A stretch of DNA of 64,000 nucleotides from Candidatus Roizmanbacteria bacterium UBA1450 (GCA_002329205.1 DCTC01000001.1:14794-78793), one strand, 5' to 3'. Shown: positions 34,723 through 42,843, numbered from the stretch's first letter. Numbers and translations: made by a program. The notes: generated by a model from the letters alone, not told the origin.

Positions 34723-36207
34723 ATGGCCACTTACCAACATATTCTCAATAAATTTCATGATCTGAAGGTACTTGTTATCGGCGAAATGATGCTCGACTGT
34801 TATTTTAAAGGGACTTCTCAGCGTTTAAGCCGTGAAGCTCCTGTTCCAATCGTCGATCTCAAGGAAAAAGTTGATGTTCCAGGAGGAGCTGCCAATACGG
34901 CGCTCAACGTTGCTGCATTGGGGGCTCAAACATTTTTTCTCTCTGCAGGAGGAGATGATTATGAAGGAAACAAAATTCGCATGCAGCTTTCCGAAAAAAA
35001 CGTTGATGTGAAGGGGGTTTATTTTGAAAATAAGCGTGAAACTATGACTAAAAAACGAATTATTTCAGATGATCAGCTATTGCTCCGGTATGACAACGGG
35101 TCAATGGGTAGAATTTCCAAAGATACGGAAATTCGCATCATCCATTATCTGGACCAAAAATTCAAATTATTTGATGTCATCATTCTTTCAGACTATGATT
35201 ACGGTATCTTTACTGACAATATCATTCGCCTGATCGCTTCGCTGCAAGATAAATATCACAAAGTGCTCATACTGGACTCAAAAAAACTAAGCCGGTTCAA
35301 ACAAATTGAACTGACTGCAGTAAAACCCAACTATGAACAGGTTGTTGAGCTATTGAACATTCAGCCTGTTCAGGAACATCGAGTAGATCAAATTCTCCAG
35401 CACGGCACAGATATTTTCGACCATGTACATACTCGGATTGCCGCGTGTACCATTGATATCGACGGATGTGTTGTTTATGAACGTCACGCAAAACCGACAA
35501 TCGTTCCGACCACTCCTATGCCCAACGCGAACGCTTCGGGCGCAGGAGATACGTTTGTGAGTGCTCTTTCCTTGGCTCTCGGTGCGGGTGCGCCCACACC
35601 TGAAGCGGCTATGATTGCATCTGCCGCGTCTTCAGTCGTCGTACAGCGGGATGGAACTACTCAATGTTCTTTTCATGAACTTGAAAAGAAACTGACTCCC
35701 CATAAAAAAATCGTATATAACATTGATGATCTTCAACTTCTTGTACATCTGTACCGAAAAGAACAAAAGAAGATACTCTTTACCAACGGTTGTTTTGATA
35801 TTATTCATTCCGGTCATATTTCATTTTTGAAAGAAGCAAAAACGATGGGAGATATCCTTATAGTCGGACTAAATGATGATGCAAGCGTCAAAGAAGTAAC
35901 AGGCTATTTTCCTGAACATCCGATCGAAAAAAGAATTGAAGTGCTAAAACAGCTCAATATTATTGATCATATCATTCCATTTCACGAGTCCATGCCTTCC
36001 GAACTTATAGCAGCAATCCGTCCGGATGTTTTTGTAAAAGGAGGAAATTACACAACAGAAGACATACCTGAAAGATCAATCGTTAAAAAATATAAGGGCG
36101 AAATCAAAATATTGCGCTTTCACACCGGCAAAAAGCAAACCGGATCGCGACCGGAAATGTTGCACTCCCAAATAAGCAAATTTCCGATTTCCCCCTTCCT
36201 TTTGTAA
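34723..36207 (+). CDS. hldE: Bifunctional HldE-like heptose kinase with a degenerate nucleotidyltransferase domain
   Basis: A 494-residue protein. Residues 1 to about 325 are a PfkB kinase (PGGAANTALNVAALGA; NASGAGDTFVSALSL) that phosphorylates heptose 7-phosphate at C1. Residues about 340-480 are a cytidylyltransferase-like domain (LFTNGCFDIIHSGHISFLKE; VFVKGGNYTTEDIPERSI). Compared with the separate adenylyltransferase downstream, this domain lacks the RP after the SVK-type loop (EVTGYFPEHPIEKR) and the C-terminal STT, replaced by KKQTGSRPEML. It may therefore be a poor transferase, with the next gene supplying that activity. Confidence 0.85.
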   Translation: MATYQHILNKFHDLKVLVIGEMMLDCYFKGTSQRLSREAPVPIVDLKEKVDVPGGAANTALNVAALGAQTFFLSAGGDDYEGNKIRMQLSEKNVDVKGVYFENKRETMTKKRIISDDQLLLRYDNGSMGRISKDTEIRIIHYLDQKFKLFDVIILSDYDYGIFTDNIIRLIASLQDKYHKVLILDSKKLSRFKQIELTAVKPNYEQVVELLNIQPVQEHRVDQILQHGTDIFDHVHTRIAACTIDIDGCVVYERHAKPTIVPTTPMPNANASGAGDTFVSALSLALGAGAPTPEAAMIASAASSVVVQRDGTTQCSFHELEKKLTPHKKIVYNIDDLQLLVHLYRKEQKKILFTNGCFDIIHSGHISFLKEAKTMGDILIVGLNDDASVKEVTGYFPEHPIEKRIEVLKQLNIIDHIIPFHESMPSELIAAIRPDVFVKGGNYTTEDIPERSIVKKYKGEIKILRFHTGKKQTGSRPEMLHSQISKFPISPFLL

Positions 36208-36262
36208 CAAGATTTATTATTTTCCACTACAATAGAAATATATCTATCAATTTCTCAATACT

Positions 36263-36772
36263 ATGGAGGATAAAATTATTACGGATTGGGATTATGCAGC
36301 CAACCTGATTTACAATTTTCGATCAATAAATAAAGAAATTGTATTTACAAATGGAGTTTTTGACATTATTCATCCGGGACATGTTGCTTATTTACAACAG
36401 GCACGGGAATTGGGGGATGTACTGGTAGTTGGAGTCAATACGGATGAAAGCGTCAGGCAATTCAAAGATCCAAGACGGCCAATCAACACACTCAAACAAC
36501 GGATGACTGTGCTTGCGGGTCTCTCCATGGTCAGCTATGTAGTTCCATTCGGAGAACCAACTGCCGTGGAAATTATCGGAGCACTCAAGCCGACTGTATA
36601 TGTCAAAGGAGGGGATTATAAGGAGGAAGATATTCCAGAAGCGGCAACAGTGAGACAGCTTGAAGGTACTGTGAAGATACTTCCGTACAATAGCGAATTC
36701 TCAACAACTCAAATTATTAATACTATCCTGCAAAAATATTCGAATGCACAGCCAGTGGAGCAGACACAATAA
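36263..36772 (+). CDS. hldC: Separate ADP-heptose adenylyltransferase (HldE C-terminal domain type)
   Basis: A 169-residue nucleotidyltransferase with the HxGH motif in FTNGVFDIIHPGHVAYLQQA, VGVNTDESVRQFKDPRRPIN, VYVKGGDYKEEDIPEA and the terminal FSTTQIINTI. All canonical RfaE domain II features are kept. It makes ADP-heptose from heptose 1-phosphate and ATP. Its end overlaps the start of the GT9 gene by 29 bases. The gene symbol is by analogy. Confidence 0.85.
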   Translation: MEDKIITDWDYAANLIYNFRSINKEIVFTNGVFDIIHPGHVAYLQQARELGDVLVVGVNTDESVRQFKDPRRPINTLKQRMTVLAGLSMVSYVVPFGEPTAVEIIGALKPTVYVKGGDYKEEDIPEAATVRQLEGTVKILPYNSEFSTTQIINTILQKYSNAQPVEQTQ

Positions 36773-37850
36773 CATCCTTATCGTTCGCCCTGACAATATG
36801 GGTGACGTATTGATGTCCACTCCGGCGATACATGCATTCAAACAATCATTCCCTGCAAGCAAATTGACTCTCCTTACCTCACAGGCTGGATTTGCTGCCG
36901 CCCCGATTCTTGCTGATATTGATGATTATATTGTTTTTGATCTTCCCTGGGTTGCCAATGAGAACGCCATCACGGTACACGGGATCAATACACTTATCAG
37001 CGACCTGAAAAGGAAACAGTTTGATGCAGCAATTATATTTACAGTATACAGTCAGAGTCCGTTGCCGACAGCTATGCTTTGCTATCAGGCAGGGATAAAA
37101 CATATCGTAGCTTATTGTCGCGAAAATCCCTATGCTCTTATTTCTCACTGGATTCCTGATCGCGAACCATTGTATGAAATTCAGCATCAGGTGATACGGG
37201 ATATAAATCTGGTCAAATCAATAGGTGCCCGATCTCGTGATACAAAGCTACGGATTTCGATTCCGGAATATGCTCAATCAGAGATTCACCGGTTTCTTGC
37301 CGAGCACGACATTGATACCACCAAACCGTGGCTCGTCATGCATCCCGGAGTGAGCGAAAAACGTCGGCAGTACCCGATCGAACAATTTGCTCTAGTCGGC
37401 AGGTTATTAAAGGAGAAACTCAATTTTCAACTGGTCTTAACCGGTACCAAATCAGAAAAAAAATTGCTCAAAACCATGGCAGGAGTTATCGGTTCTCCTG
37501 TTGCAATAGCAGATAATCTGTCAATGGAACTTTTTGCAGCACTAATTAAACAAACGAATTGCCTGATTGCCAACAATACCGGACCTGTACATATTGCAGC
37601 AGCGGCACAAACCCCTGTTGTTGTGTTATATGCGTTGACAAATCCTCAACATTTGCCATGGAAAACCCCTTATCGAGCGCTCCTTTTTGATGTCCCGGAA
37701 GAAAAAAAAAGTAACAATATCCTGCTTCAATACACCTATGATCGCTATTTTAAAAAAATTCACACCCCAACTCCTGAAATGATCGTCCAAGCAGTACAGA
37801 ATCTCTTGAAAGGCAAGTCGGACGTACAGAAACAAGTAATCGAACTGTAA
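36744..37850 (+). CDS. Glycosyltransferase family 9 (heptosyltransferase-like)
   Basis: A 368-residue GT9 enzyme: ILIVRPDNMGDVLMSTPAIH, MHPGVSEKRRQYPIEQFALV, LIANNTGPVHIAAAAQTPVV. It completes the ADP-heptose pathway by transferring the sugar to an acceptor. Its ATG lies inside the 3' end of the adenylyltransferase gene (29-base overlap), suggesting coupled translation. Confidence 0.87.
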   Translation: MHSQWSRHNNILIVRPDNMGDVLMSTPAIHAFKQSFPASKLTLLTSQAGFAAAPILADIDDYIVFDLPWVANENAITVHGINTLISDLKRKQFDAAIIFTVYSQSPLPTAMLCYQAGIKHIVAYCRENPYALISHWIPDREPLYEIQHQVIRDINLVKSIGARSRDTKLRISIPEYAQSEIHRFLAEHDIDTTKPWLVMHPGVSEKRRQYPIEQFALVGRLLKEKLNFQLVLTGTKSEKKLLKTMAGVIGSPVAIADNLSMELFAALIKQTNCLIANNTGPVHIAAAAQTPVVVLYALTNPQHLPWKTPYRALLFDVPEEKKSNNILLQYTYDRYFKKIHTPTPEMIVQAVQNLLKGKSDVQKQVIEL

Positions 37851-37934
37851 ATAGCTCGATCATACGTTGCCGCCGAACCCAAACAACGACTACCTGCTAC
37901 GCACTTTATATGGTAAAATAGTGAATCAAATATC

Positions 37935-38008
37935 GGGCGTATAGCTCAGTTGGCTAGAGCGTTACATTGACATTGTAAAGGTCTCAGGTTCAAGTCCTGA
38001 TACGCCCA
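37935..38008 (+). tRNA. tRNA-Val(GAC)
   Basis: Cloverleaf with acceptor GGGCGTA/TACGCCC, D stem GCTC/GAGC, anticodon stem TTACA/TGTAA with loop TTGACAT (anticodon GAC), T stem TCAGG/CCTGA with TTCAAGT loop, discriminator A. CCA is not encoded. Confidence 0.94.
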
Positions 38009-38143
38009 CACCGCCATATACCTTAATGTGTTACTATCATACAAAGCAGTCTCAGGTTTCCCGATTCGCTTTGCTTCTCGGGATCTGTTTTCCGTAAGCC
38101 GATTCCCCAAAACAATTTGAATCAGCAACGGCAAACTTGACAC

Positions 38144-38159
38144 GTCCTGATACGCCCAC
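38144..38159 (+). repeat. Duplicated 3' end of tRNA-Val
   Basis: GTCCTGATACGCCCAC at 38144-38159 is a 16-base exact copy of 37994-38009, the 3' end of the tRNA-Val gene, placed 150 bases downstream. The DNA between holds a small palindromic element (TCCCGA...TCGGGA, about 38060-38082) and no gene. Confidence 0.7.
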
Positions 38160-38167
38160 TATTCATT

Positions 38168-38386
38168 ATGGAATATACTCCAAACAGCCATGAAGATCAG
38201 ATTCTGCTTCTCAGATACCAGATGATTCTCATGCAGCTTGCAGGTATGTCCCAGCACCCAGGTTTCTCATTTCTTGAGACCACCGAAGAGAGAGATCCTA
38301 TTGCCGATGCATGGGAACAGGCTGACCATCTCAAAAATGAGCTTGACAAGAGGGGTATTACAATACCTGATTCTGATATACTATAA
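38168..38386 (+). CDS. Small hypothetical protein
   Basis: A 72-residue soluble, acidic, helix-rich protein (EDQILLLRYQMILMQLAG; DAWEQADHLKNELDKRG). It ends five bases before trpS and starts eight bases after the duplicated tRNA fragment. No family recognised; start lacks a Shine-Dalgarno sequence. Confidence 0.55.
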   Translation: MEYTPNSHEDQILLLRYQMILMQLAGMSQHPGFSFLETTEERDPIADAWEQADHLKNELDKRGITIPDSDIL

Positions 38387-38391
38387 CTGCT

Positions 38392-39405
38392 ATGTCCAAA
38401 CGCATTCTTTCCGGTATTACTCCAAGTTCAGAAAAAGGCCTACACTTAGGCAATTTTTTGGGTGCTGTAACACCACATCTTGAGTTTCAGGGTCAAGGGG
38501 AATGCTTTTATTTTATCGCTAACCTCCACGCACTGAACAATGTTTTTGATCCCGAACAGGTACAAAATAATACGCTCAACATCTTCATCGAGTATCTTGC
38601 CTTTGGTCTTGATCCTCAAAAAACGACATTCTACATTCAAAGCGATATTCCTGCTATTCCATACCTTCAAACCATTCTCAATAATGCAGTTACCGTAGCA
38701 GAACTACAGAGAATGCATGCTTATAAGGACAAACTTCAGAATGATGTATCACAGGACGCGATTAATTTCGGACTTTTCTCATATCCCGTACTGATGTCTG
38801 CTGATATTCTTCTGTTCAAGCCCGATATTATCCCTGTGGGTGAAGATCAAACGCAGCATGTAGAAATTTGCCGGGATATTGCCAGATCCTTTAATACGCG
38901 CTACGGAAATGTCCTGAAAGTACCTGAGCTCTATGTCAAAAAGGATGTTGCCCGAGTGCCCGGTATCGATGGTAAACGGAAAATGAGTAAATCTCTGGGA
39001 AATGATATACCGATATTTGCTGACGAACAGATTGTCAAAAAACAGATTATGGCTATCACCACCGATCCGGCTCGCATTCATCCCACAGATCCAGGCAACC
39101 CGGAGAAGAATGTCGCATTTAGCTTTATGCGTTTACTCGAATATAACACTATCAAATCAGATACCATGCCGACACTTGAAGATATGGAAGAACGGTACCG
39201 TTCAGGCACGATAGGAGATGTCGAAATCAAGAAAACCTTATTTACCGTATTTATGGAACGCTTTAGTGAAATAAGAAAGAAGAAAGAAGAATTGAAGCAC
39301 AATATGGATTATATTATCGAGCTGCGGAAAAAAGGTGCTATACGGGCCAACGAAATTGCCGAAAAAACGATAGAAGAAGTCAAAGCAGCTGTCGGAGTGT
39401 TATAA
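38392..39405 (+). CDS. trpS: Tryptophanyl-tRNA synthetase
   Basis: Charges tRNA-Trp. The 337-residue class I enzyme has SGITPSSEKGLHLGNFLGAV (the HIGH-type motif as HLGN), MSADILLFKPDIIPVGEDQT and KRKMSKSLGND (KMSKS). Length is typical. A TATACT box lies nine bases before the ATG. A zinc ribbon gene follows after 23 bases. Confidence 0.95.
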   Translation: MSKRILSGITPSSEKGLHLGNFLGAVTPHLEFQGQGECFYFIANLHALNNVFDPEQVQNNTLNIFIEYLAFGLDPQKTTFYIQSDIPAIPYLQTILNNAVTVAELQRMHAYKDKLQNDVSQDAINFGLFSYPVLMSADILLFKPDIIPVGEDQTQHVEICRDIARSFNTRYGNVLKVPELYVKKDVARVPGIDGKRKMSKSLGNDIPIFADEQIVKKQIMAITTDPARIHPTDPGNPEKNVAFSFMRLLEYNTIKSDTMPTLEDMEERYRSGTIGDVEIKKTLFTVFMERFSEIRKKKEELKHNMDYIIELRKKGAIRANEIAEKTIEEVKAAVGVL

Positions 39406-39428
39406 AATCTTATCATTTGAATGCTCTT

Positions 39429-39635
39429 ATGCAACAAACATACACCTGTCCGAAGTGCTCCAACACCTCATTTTCGACGGAAGAAATCCGTGTTTCAGGC
39501 GGAGTTTTGAGCAGTATTTTCGATGTAGAAAATAAAGCATACACTGCGATTATCTGCACAAAATGCAAATTCACTGAATTTTATCAGGCAACTCGCGGAG
39601 AACTGGGAAAAATTCTGGACTTTTTTACTACCTAA
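39429..39635 (+). CDS. Small zinc ribbon protein
   Basis: A 68-residue protein with CPKCSN near the N-terminus and CTKCKF about 30 residues later, a two-CxxC zinc ribbon of the nucleic-acid-binding type (YTCPKCSNTSFSTEEIRVSG; AIICTKCKFTEFYQ). The ATG at 39429 is favoured over an in-frame TTG at 39417. Function unknown. Confidence 0.75.
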   Translation: MQQTYTCPKCSNTSFSTEEIRVSGGVLSSIFDVENKAYTAIICTKCKFTEFYQATRGELGKILDFFTT

Positions 39636-39702
39636 AATTCTACTGTTCCTTCTGCCATAAATAGCAGATGATTTTGTAACGAAAATTTTTTATTATTACC
39701 AT

Positions 39703-40218
39703 ATGATATCTCCGTCAAGTAATCGAGGTTTTACGCTCATTGAAATGATTATTGTCATTATCATACTCGGTATTTTAGTCACAGTCGGTTCCGCATCGTA
39801 TCGGGGCGTTGTTGAAGAAGCACGGAGATCTGAAGCACGGAGGAATCTGGATGATATAAAAAAAGCAATTGAAACGGCACGTGTTAAAAGCGGAAAAAGA
39901 CTCAATCAGATCACCGGCAGCAACTGCAGTTTTTGCACTGCCTGCGGAGGAGACCTTCGGGATGTACCTGACACGCATGAATGTGTTGTCCGGTGGAATC
40001 GGCTACTGACAAATGTATCGGCAGATGGCTATGGAAATATTTCAAAATTTAAAAGAGATCCCTGGGGAAGTCCGTATGTAATTGATGAAAATGACGGTGA
40101 GTATGTCACAAATCCTTGCAGACGGGACTGGATAGGAAGTGTCGGACCTGACGGCACATACGGCACGTCAGATGATATCATAATCCGCTTTACCATGATC
40201 CACCCTGATTGTTATTAA
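39703..40218 (+). CDS. Type IV pilin-like protein with Cys-rich head
   Basis: A 171-residue pseudopilin with the prepilin signal NRG|FTLIEMIIVIIILGILV (cleavage before Phe, Glu5 present). The globular part is unusual in holding CSFCTACGG and later single cysteines, which could bind metal or form disulfides. It ends with a calcium-site-like GPDGTYGTSDD as in GspG-type major pseudopilins. It lies alone, away from the main pilus cluster at 57-64 kb. Confidence 0.85.
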   Translation: MISPSSNRGFTLIEMIIVIIILGILVTVGSASYRGVVEEARRSEARRNLDDIKKAIETARVKSGKRLNQITGSNCSFCTACGGDLRDVPDTHECVVRWNRLLTNVSADGYGNISKFKRDPWGSPYVIDENDGEYVTNPCRRDWIGSVGPDGTYGTSDDIIIRFTMIHPDCY

Positions 40219-40237
40219 TCTGAATAAGATACTTAAG

Positions 40238-40265
40238 TTGACATATCCATTCAGAGTGATACAAT
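40238..40265 (+). promoter_or_regulatory. Promoter of the thrS leader
   Basis: TTGACA (40238-40243), a 16-base spacer and TACAAT (40260-40265). The predicted transcription start (about 40272) coincides with the ATG of the leader peptide at 40273. Confidence 0.8.
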
Positions 40266-40272
40266 TGAACTA

Positions 40273-40320
40273 ATGTTTCTAACTAGTAAAATTATCACCG
40301 CTACCATTTGTATCCGCTAA
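40273..40320 (+). CDS. Threonine-rich leader peptide of thrS
   Basis: A 15-codon ORF, MFLTSKIITATICIR then TAA. It holds three Thr codons (40282, 40297, 40303) and four Ile codons. It begins seven bases after a -10 box, so it is probably read from a leaderless transcript. The Thr codons lie in the 5' arm of the first hairpin of the attenuator that follows, as in the leader of the E. coli thr operon. Its function as a sensor of charged tRNA-Thr is inferred from position. Confidence 0.7.
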   Translation: MFLTSKIITATICIR

Positions 40321-40376
40321 GTCGGAGGGTAGTTCGGTGATTTTCTGAGAACCCTCCGCAAGGAGGGCTTTTTTTT
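40294..40376 (+). promoter_or_regulatory. Transcription attenuator of thrS
   Basis: Three competing structures are visible. Hairpin 1:2 pairs ATCACCGCTACC (40294-40305) with GGTAG and CGGTGAT (40328-40341) and has an inner TCCG/CGGA. The antiterminator 2:3 pairs CGGAGGGT (40323-40330) with ACCCTCCG (40351-40358), eight perfect pairs. The terminator 3:4 pairs CCCTCC (40352-40357) with GGAGGG (40362-40367) and ends in eight T (40369-40376). A ribosome stalled on the Thr codons would free segment 2 and allow read-through into thrS. Confidence 0.8.
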
Positions 40377-40441
40377 ATGAAACGATATACTATCTTTTAC
40401 CAATTTCACACAGATTGTTATATACAATTAATTTTTACCGT

Positions 40442-42178
40442 ATGAAAGATCAAGCTTACCTCAATGAACTCAGACATTCGGCTGCGCATTTGCTGGCAGC
40501 TGCCGTATTGGAATTGTATCCGCAGACAAAACTGACTATCGGACCCCCTATTGAGGACGGCTTTTACTATGATTTTGAATTTGTTGAACCGATTTCAGAA
40601 AATGATCTTCAAAAGATTGAACAAAAAATGCGTGAACTTGTCAAAAAATGGCACGGATTTGAAAGAAATGAAGTGTCTGTCGAAGAAGCATTGAAAGCAT
40701 ATGAAAATAACCCATACAAACAGGAGCTTATTCAAGAGATAGCAGACAAGGGGGAAACGGTATCTTTTTATCAATCAGGAGAATTTGTTGATCTCTGCCG
40801 AGGCGGACATATCGCCAAACCGAATGAAGAGTTGAAGCATTTCAAGCTGCTTTCCATTGCAGGTGCCTACTGGCGTGGAAGTGAGAAAAACACGATGCTT
40901 ACCCGTATTTACGGTACGGCTTTCCCGACAAAGGAAGAACTGGATGCATATATATTGCAGCGTGAAGAAGCTAAAAAGCGCGATCATAAAAAACTGGGGA
41001 AAGAACTTGATCTATTTGTCTTTTCTGATCTTGTCGGACCCGGACTACCCTTGTGGACACCAAAAGGAACTCTTGTCCGTAATCTGCTGGATGACTATGT
41101 CTGGCAGTTGAGAAAAGAAAAAGGATATGCTCGTGTTGAGATCCCTCATATAACCAAAAAAGAACTGTATGAAACATCAGGACATTGGGCAAAATTTTCA
41201 GATGAGCTTTTTAAAATTACGACCCGTGAAGGACATGAGTTTGCAATGAAACCCATGAACTGTCCTCATCATACCCAGATTTATGCAAGACGCAAATGGA
41301 GCTTCAGAGAGCTTCCACAAAGATATGCCAATACAACTACCTGCTACAGGGATGAACAGACAGGAGAACTGTCAGGACTGTCACGAGTCCGGGCTTTCAG
41401 CCAGGATGATGCACATGTATTTGCACGCTTTACACAGGTAAAAGAGGAATTCCTGAAAATCTGGGATATCGTTCAGACATTCTACAGTTCATTCGGATTT
41501 GACCTCAAAATCAGGCTATCCCTGCATGATCCCCAGGAACCTGACAAATATCTCGGAGGCGAGGAAAAATGGAAAGAGGCTGAACATATGCTTCGTGAAA
41601 TTGTACAGGAAAAGAAAGCTGACGCATATGAAGCGACAGGTGAAGCGGCATTTTACGGACCCAAATTAGATTTTATGGCCAAAGATTCTTTGGGCCGAGA
41701 ATGGCAAGTTGCGACAATCCAGCTCGACATGAATATGCCTGAACGCTTTGACCTCTCGTGCGTGAATGAAAAAGGCGAAGAAGAGCGCATTGTTATGATC
41801 CACGCCGCAATTATGGGCTCCATTGAACGATTTCTTTCTATCATTATCGAGCACTATGCTGGCGCATTCCCGTTCTGGCTATCACCAGTACAAGTCCGCA
41901 TTATCCCGATTGCCGAACGCCACAATGAATACTCGTACCAAGTACTCCGCTCCTTAGAACAGGTCGGTGTGCGCTCCGAAGTGGATGACAAATCAGAATC
42001 CATGCAAAAGAAAATTAGAAATGCTCAACGAGAGAAAATACCTTACATGCTCATCGTCGGAGACCGAGAAATGGAGTCAAAGGAAGTCAATGTACGTGCA
42101 CGGGACGGAAAAACCGAGAATATGAAGGTGGAAGATTTTACAGAAATGGCAGAAGAAAAGATAAAAAACAAATCCTAA
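40442..42178 (+). CDS. thrS: Threonyl-tRNA synthetase without the TGS domain
   Basis: Charges tRNA-Thr. The 578-residue protein starts directly in the editing (N2/SAD) domain (LRHSAAHLLAAAVLEL with its HxxxH; DLCRGGHI), continues with the class II catalytic core (GLPLWTPKGT, FAMKPMNCPHHTQIY with the zinc Cys, YRDEQTGELSGLSRVRAFSQ, EFYGPKLDF-type AFYGPKLDFM) and ends with the anticodon domain. The N-terminal TGS domain of the usual enzyme is absent. Expression is probably controlled by the threonine attenuator just upstream. A P-loop kinase and thrC follow. Confidence 0.95.
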   Translation: MKDQAYLNELRHSAAHLLAAAVLELYPQTKLTIGPPIEDGFYYDFEFVEPISENDLQKIEQKMRELVKKWHGFERNEVSVEEALKAYENNPYKQELIQEIADKGETVSFYQSGEFVDLCRGGHIAKPNEELKHFKLLSIAGAYWRGSEKNTMLTRIYGTAFPTKEELDAYILQREEAKKRDHKKLGKELDLFVFSDLVGPGLPLWTPKGTLVRNLLDDYVWQLRKEKGYARVEIPHITKKELYETSGHWAKFSDELFKITTREGHEFAMKPMNCPHHTQIYARRKWSFRELPQRYANTTTCYRDEQTGELSGLSRVRAFSQDDAHVFARFTQVKEEFLKIWDIVQTFYSSFGFDLKIRLSLHDPQEPDKYLGGEEKWKEAEHMLREIVQEKKADAYEATGEAAFYGPKLDFMAKDSLGREWQVATIQLDMNMPERFDLSCVNEKGEEERIVMIHAAIMGSIERFLSIIIEHYAGAFPFWLSPVQVRIIPIAERHNEYSYQVLRSLEQVGVRSEVDDKSESMQKKIRNAQREKIPYMLIVGDREMESKEVNVRARDGKTENMKVEDFTEMAEEKIKNKS

Positions 42179-42213
42179 TCCAAAATTGATTAGGAGAAAT
42201 TATCAATACTATT

Positions 42214-42843
42214 ATGATTCTCTCACTCATCGGCATGTCAAGTGCCGGTAAAACACACTGGTCACATGAATTGCAAAGAAACGGATATACCCGTATCACC
42301 TGTGATGAGCTTATCGAACGAAAACTGGAGCCGGAGCTTCGCAGGCACGGTTATCAAGGCCTCAATGATGTCGCCAGGTGGATGGGCCATCCTTTTGATC
42401 CTCAATATCCTAAAACAAGTACAACATATCTGTCATTTGAAGTTGAGGTAATGGAAGAAATATTTTCTGATATTGAACAACTACGGGGAAAAAGTTCGAA
42501 AATTGTTATAGACACTACCGGTAGTGTCATATACACTACCCCTAGTGTTTTACATCAATTAAAAGAGCATACGACAATTATTTATTTGGACATTCCTCAG
42601 GAGAAGAAACAGGAACTCTATCAGGAATTTCTTCGCAACCCAAAACCGATTATTTGGGGAGACCTCTACCGGAAGCGCGAAGAAGAATCTCAGGAACAAG
42701 CGCTCGCGCGATGTTATCTCGAACTTCTCACATACAGATCAAAACAATATGAAAAAATTGCTGACATAACCATTCCCTTTGATATTCACCGCCAGGAAGG
42801 ATTTACCGCAGCTGACTTTGTCCACCATATTGCCACTCTATGA
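42214..42843 (+). CDS. P-loop small-molecule kinase, shikimate kinase-like
   Basis: A 209-residue kinase with the Walker A motif LIGMSSAGKTHW near the N-terminus, a DELIERKL segment, and DTTGSVIYTTPSVLHQLKEH, which matches the conserved GGS(V)xY region of shikimate kinases. The following gene is threonine synthase and overlaps it as ATGA (42840-42843), while thrS precedes it. Threonine synthase uses O-phosphohomoserine, and no GHMP-type homoserine kinase is in the window, so this enzyme may phosphorylate homoserine. That role is inference from context only. Confidence 0.75.
   Translation: MILSLIGMSSAGKTHWSHELQRNGYTRITCDELIERKLEPELRRHGYQGLNDVARWMGHPFDPQYPKTSTTYLSFEVEVMEEIFSDIEQLRGKSSKIVIDTTGSVIYTTPSVLHQLKEHTTIIYLDIPQEKKQELYQEFLRNPKPIIWGDLYRKREEESQEQALARCYLELLTYRSKQYEKIADITIPFDIHRQEGFTAADFVHHIATL

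Noticed and set aside
37994..38159. Attachment sites of a present mobile element
   Set aside because: Only about 135 bases lie between the repeats and no integrase or transposase is in the window.
40266..40376. T-box riboswitch upstream of thrS
   Set aside because: The leader is only about 105 bases, lacks the conserved TGGNACCGCG-type T-box sequence and has no specifier stem; the Thr-rich ORF explains it better.
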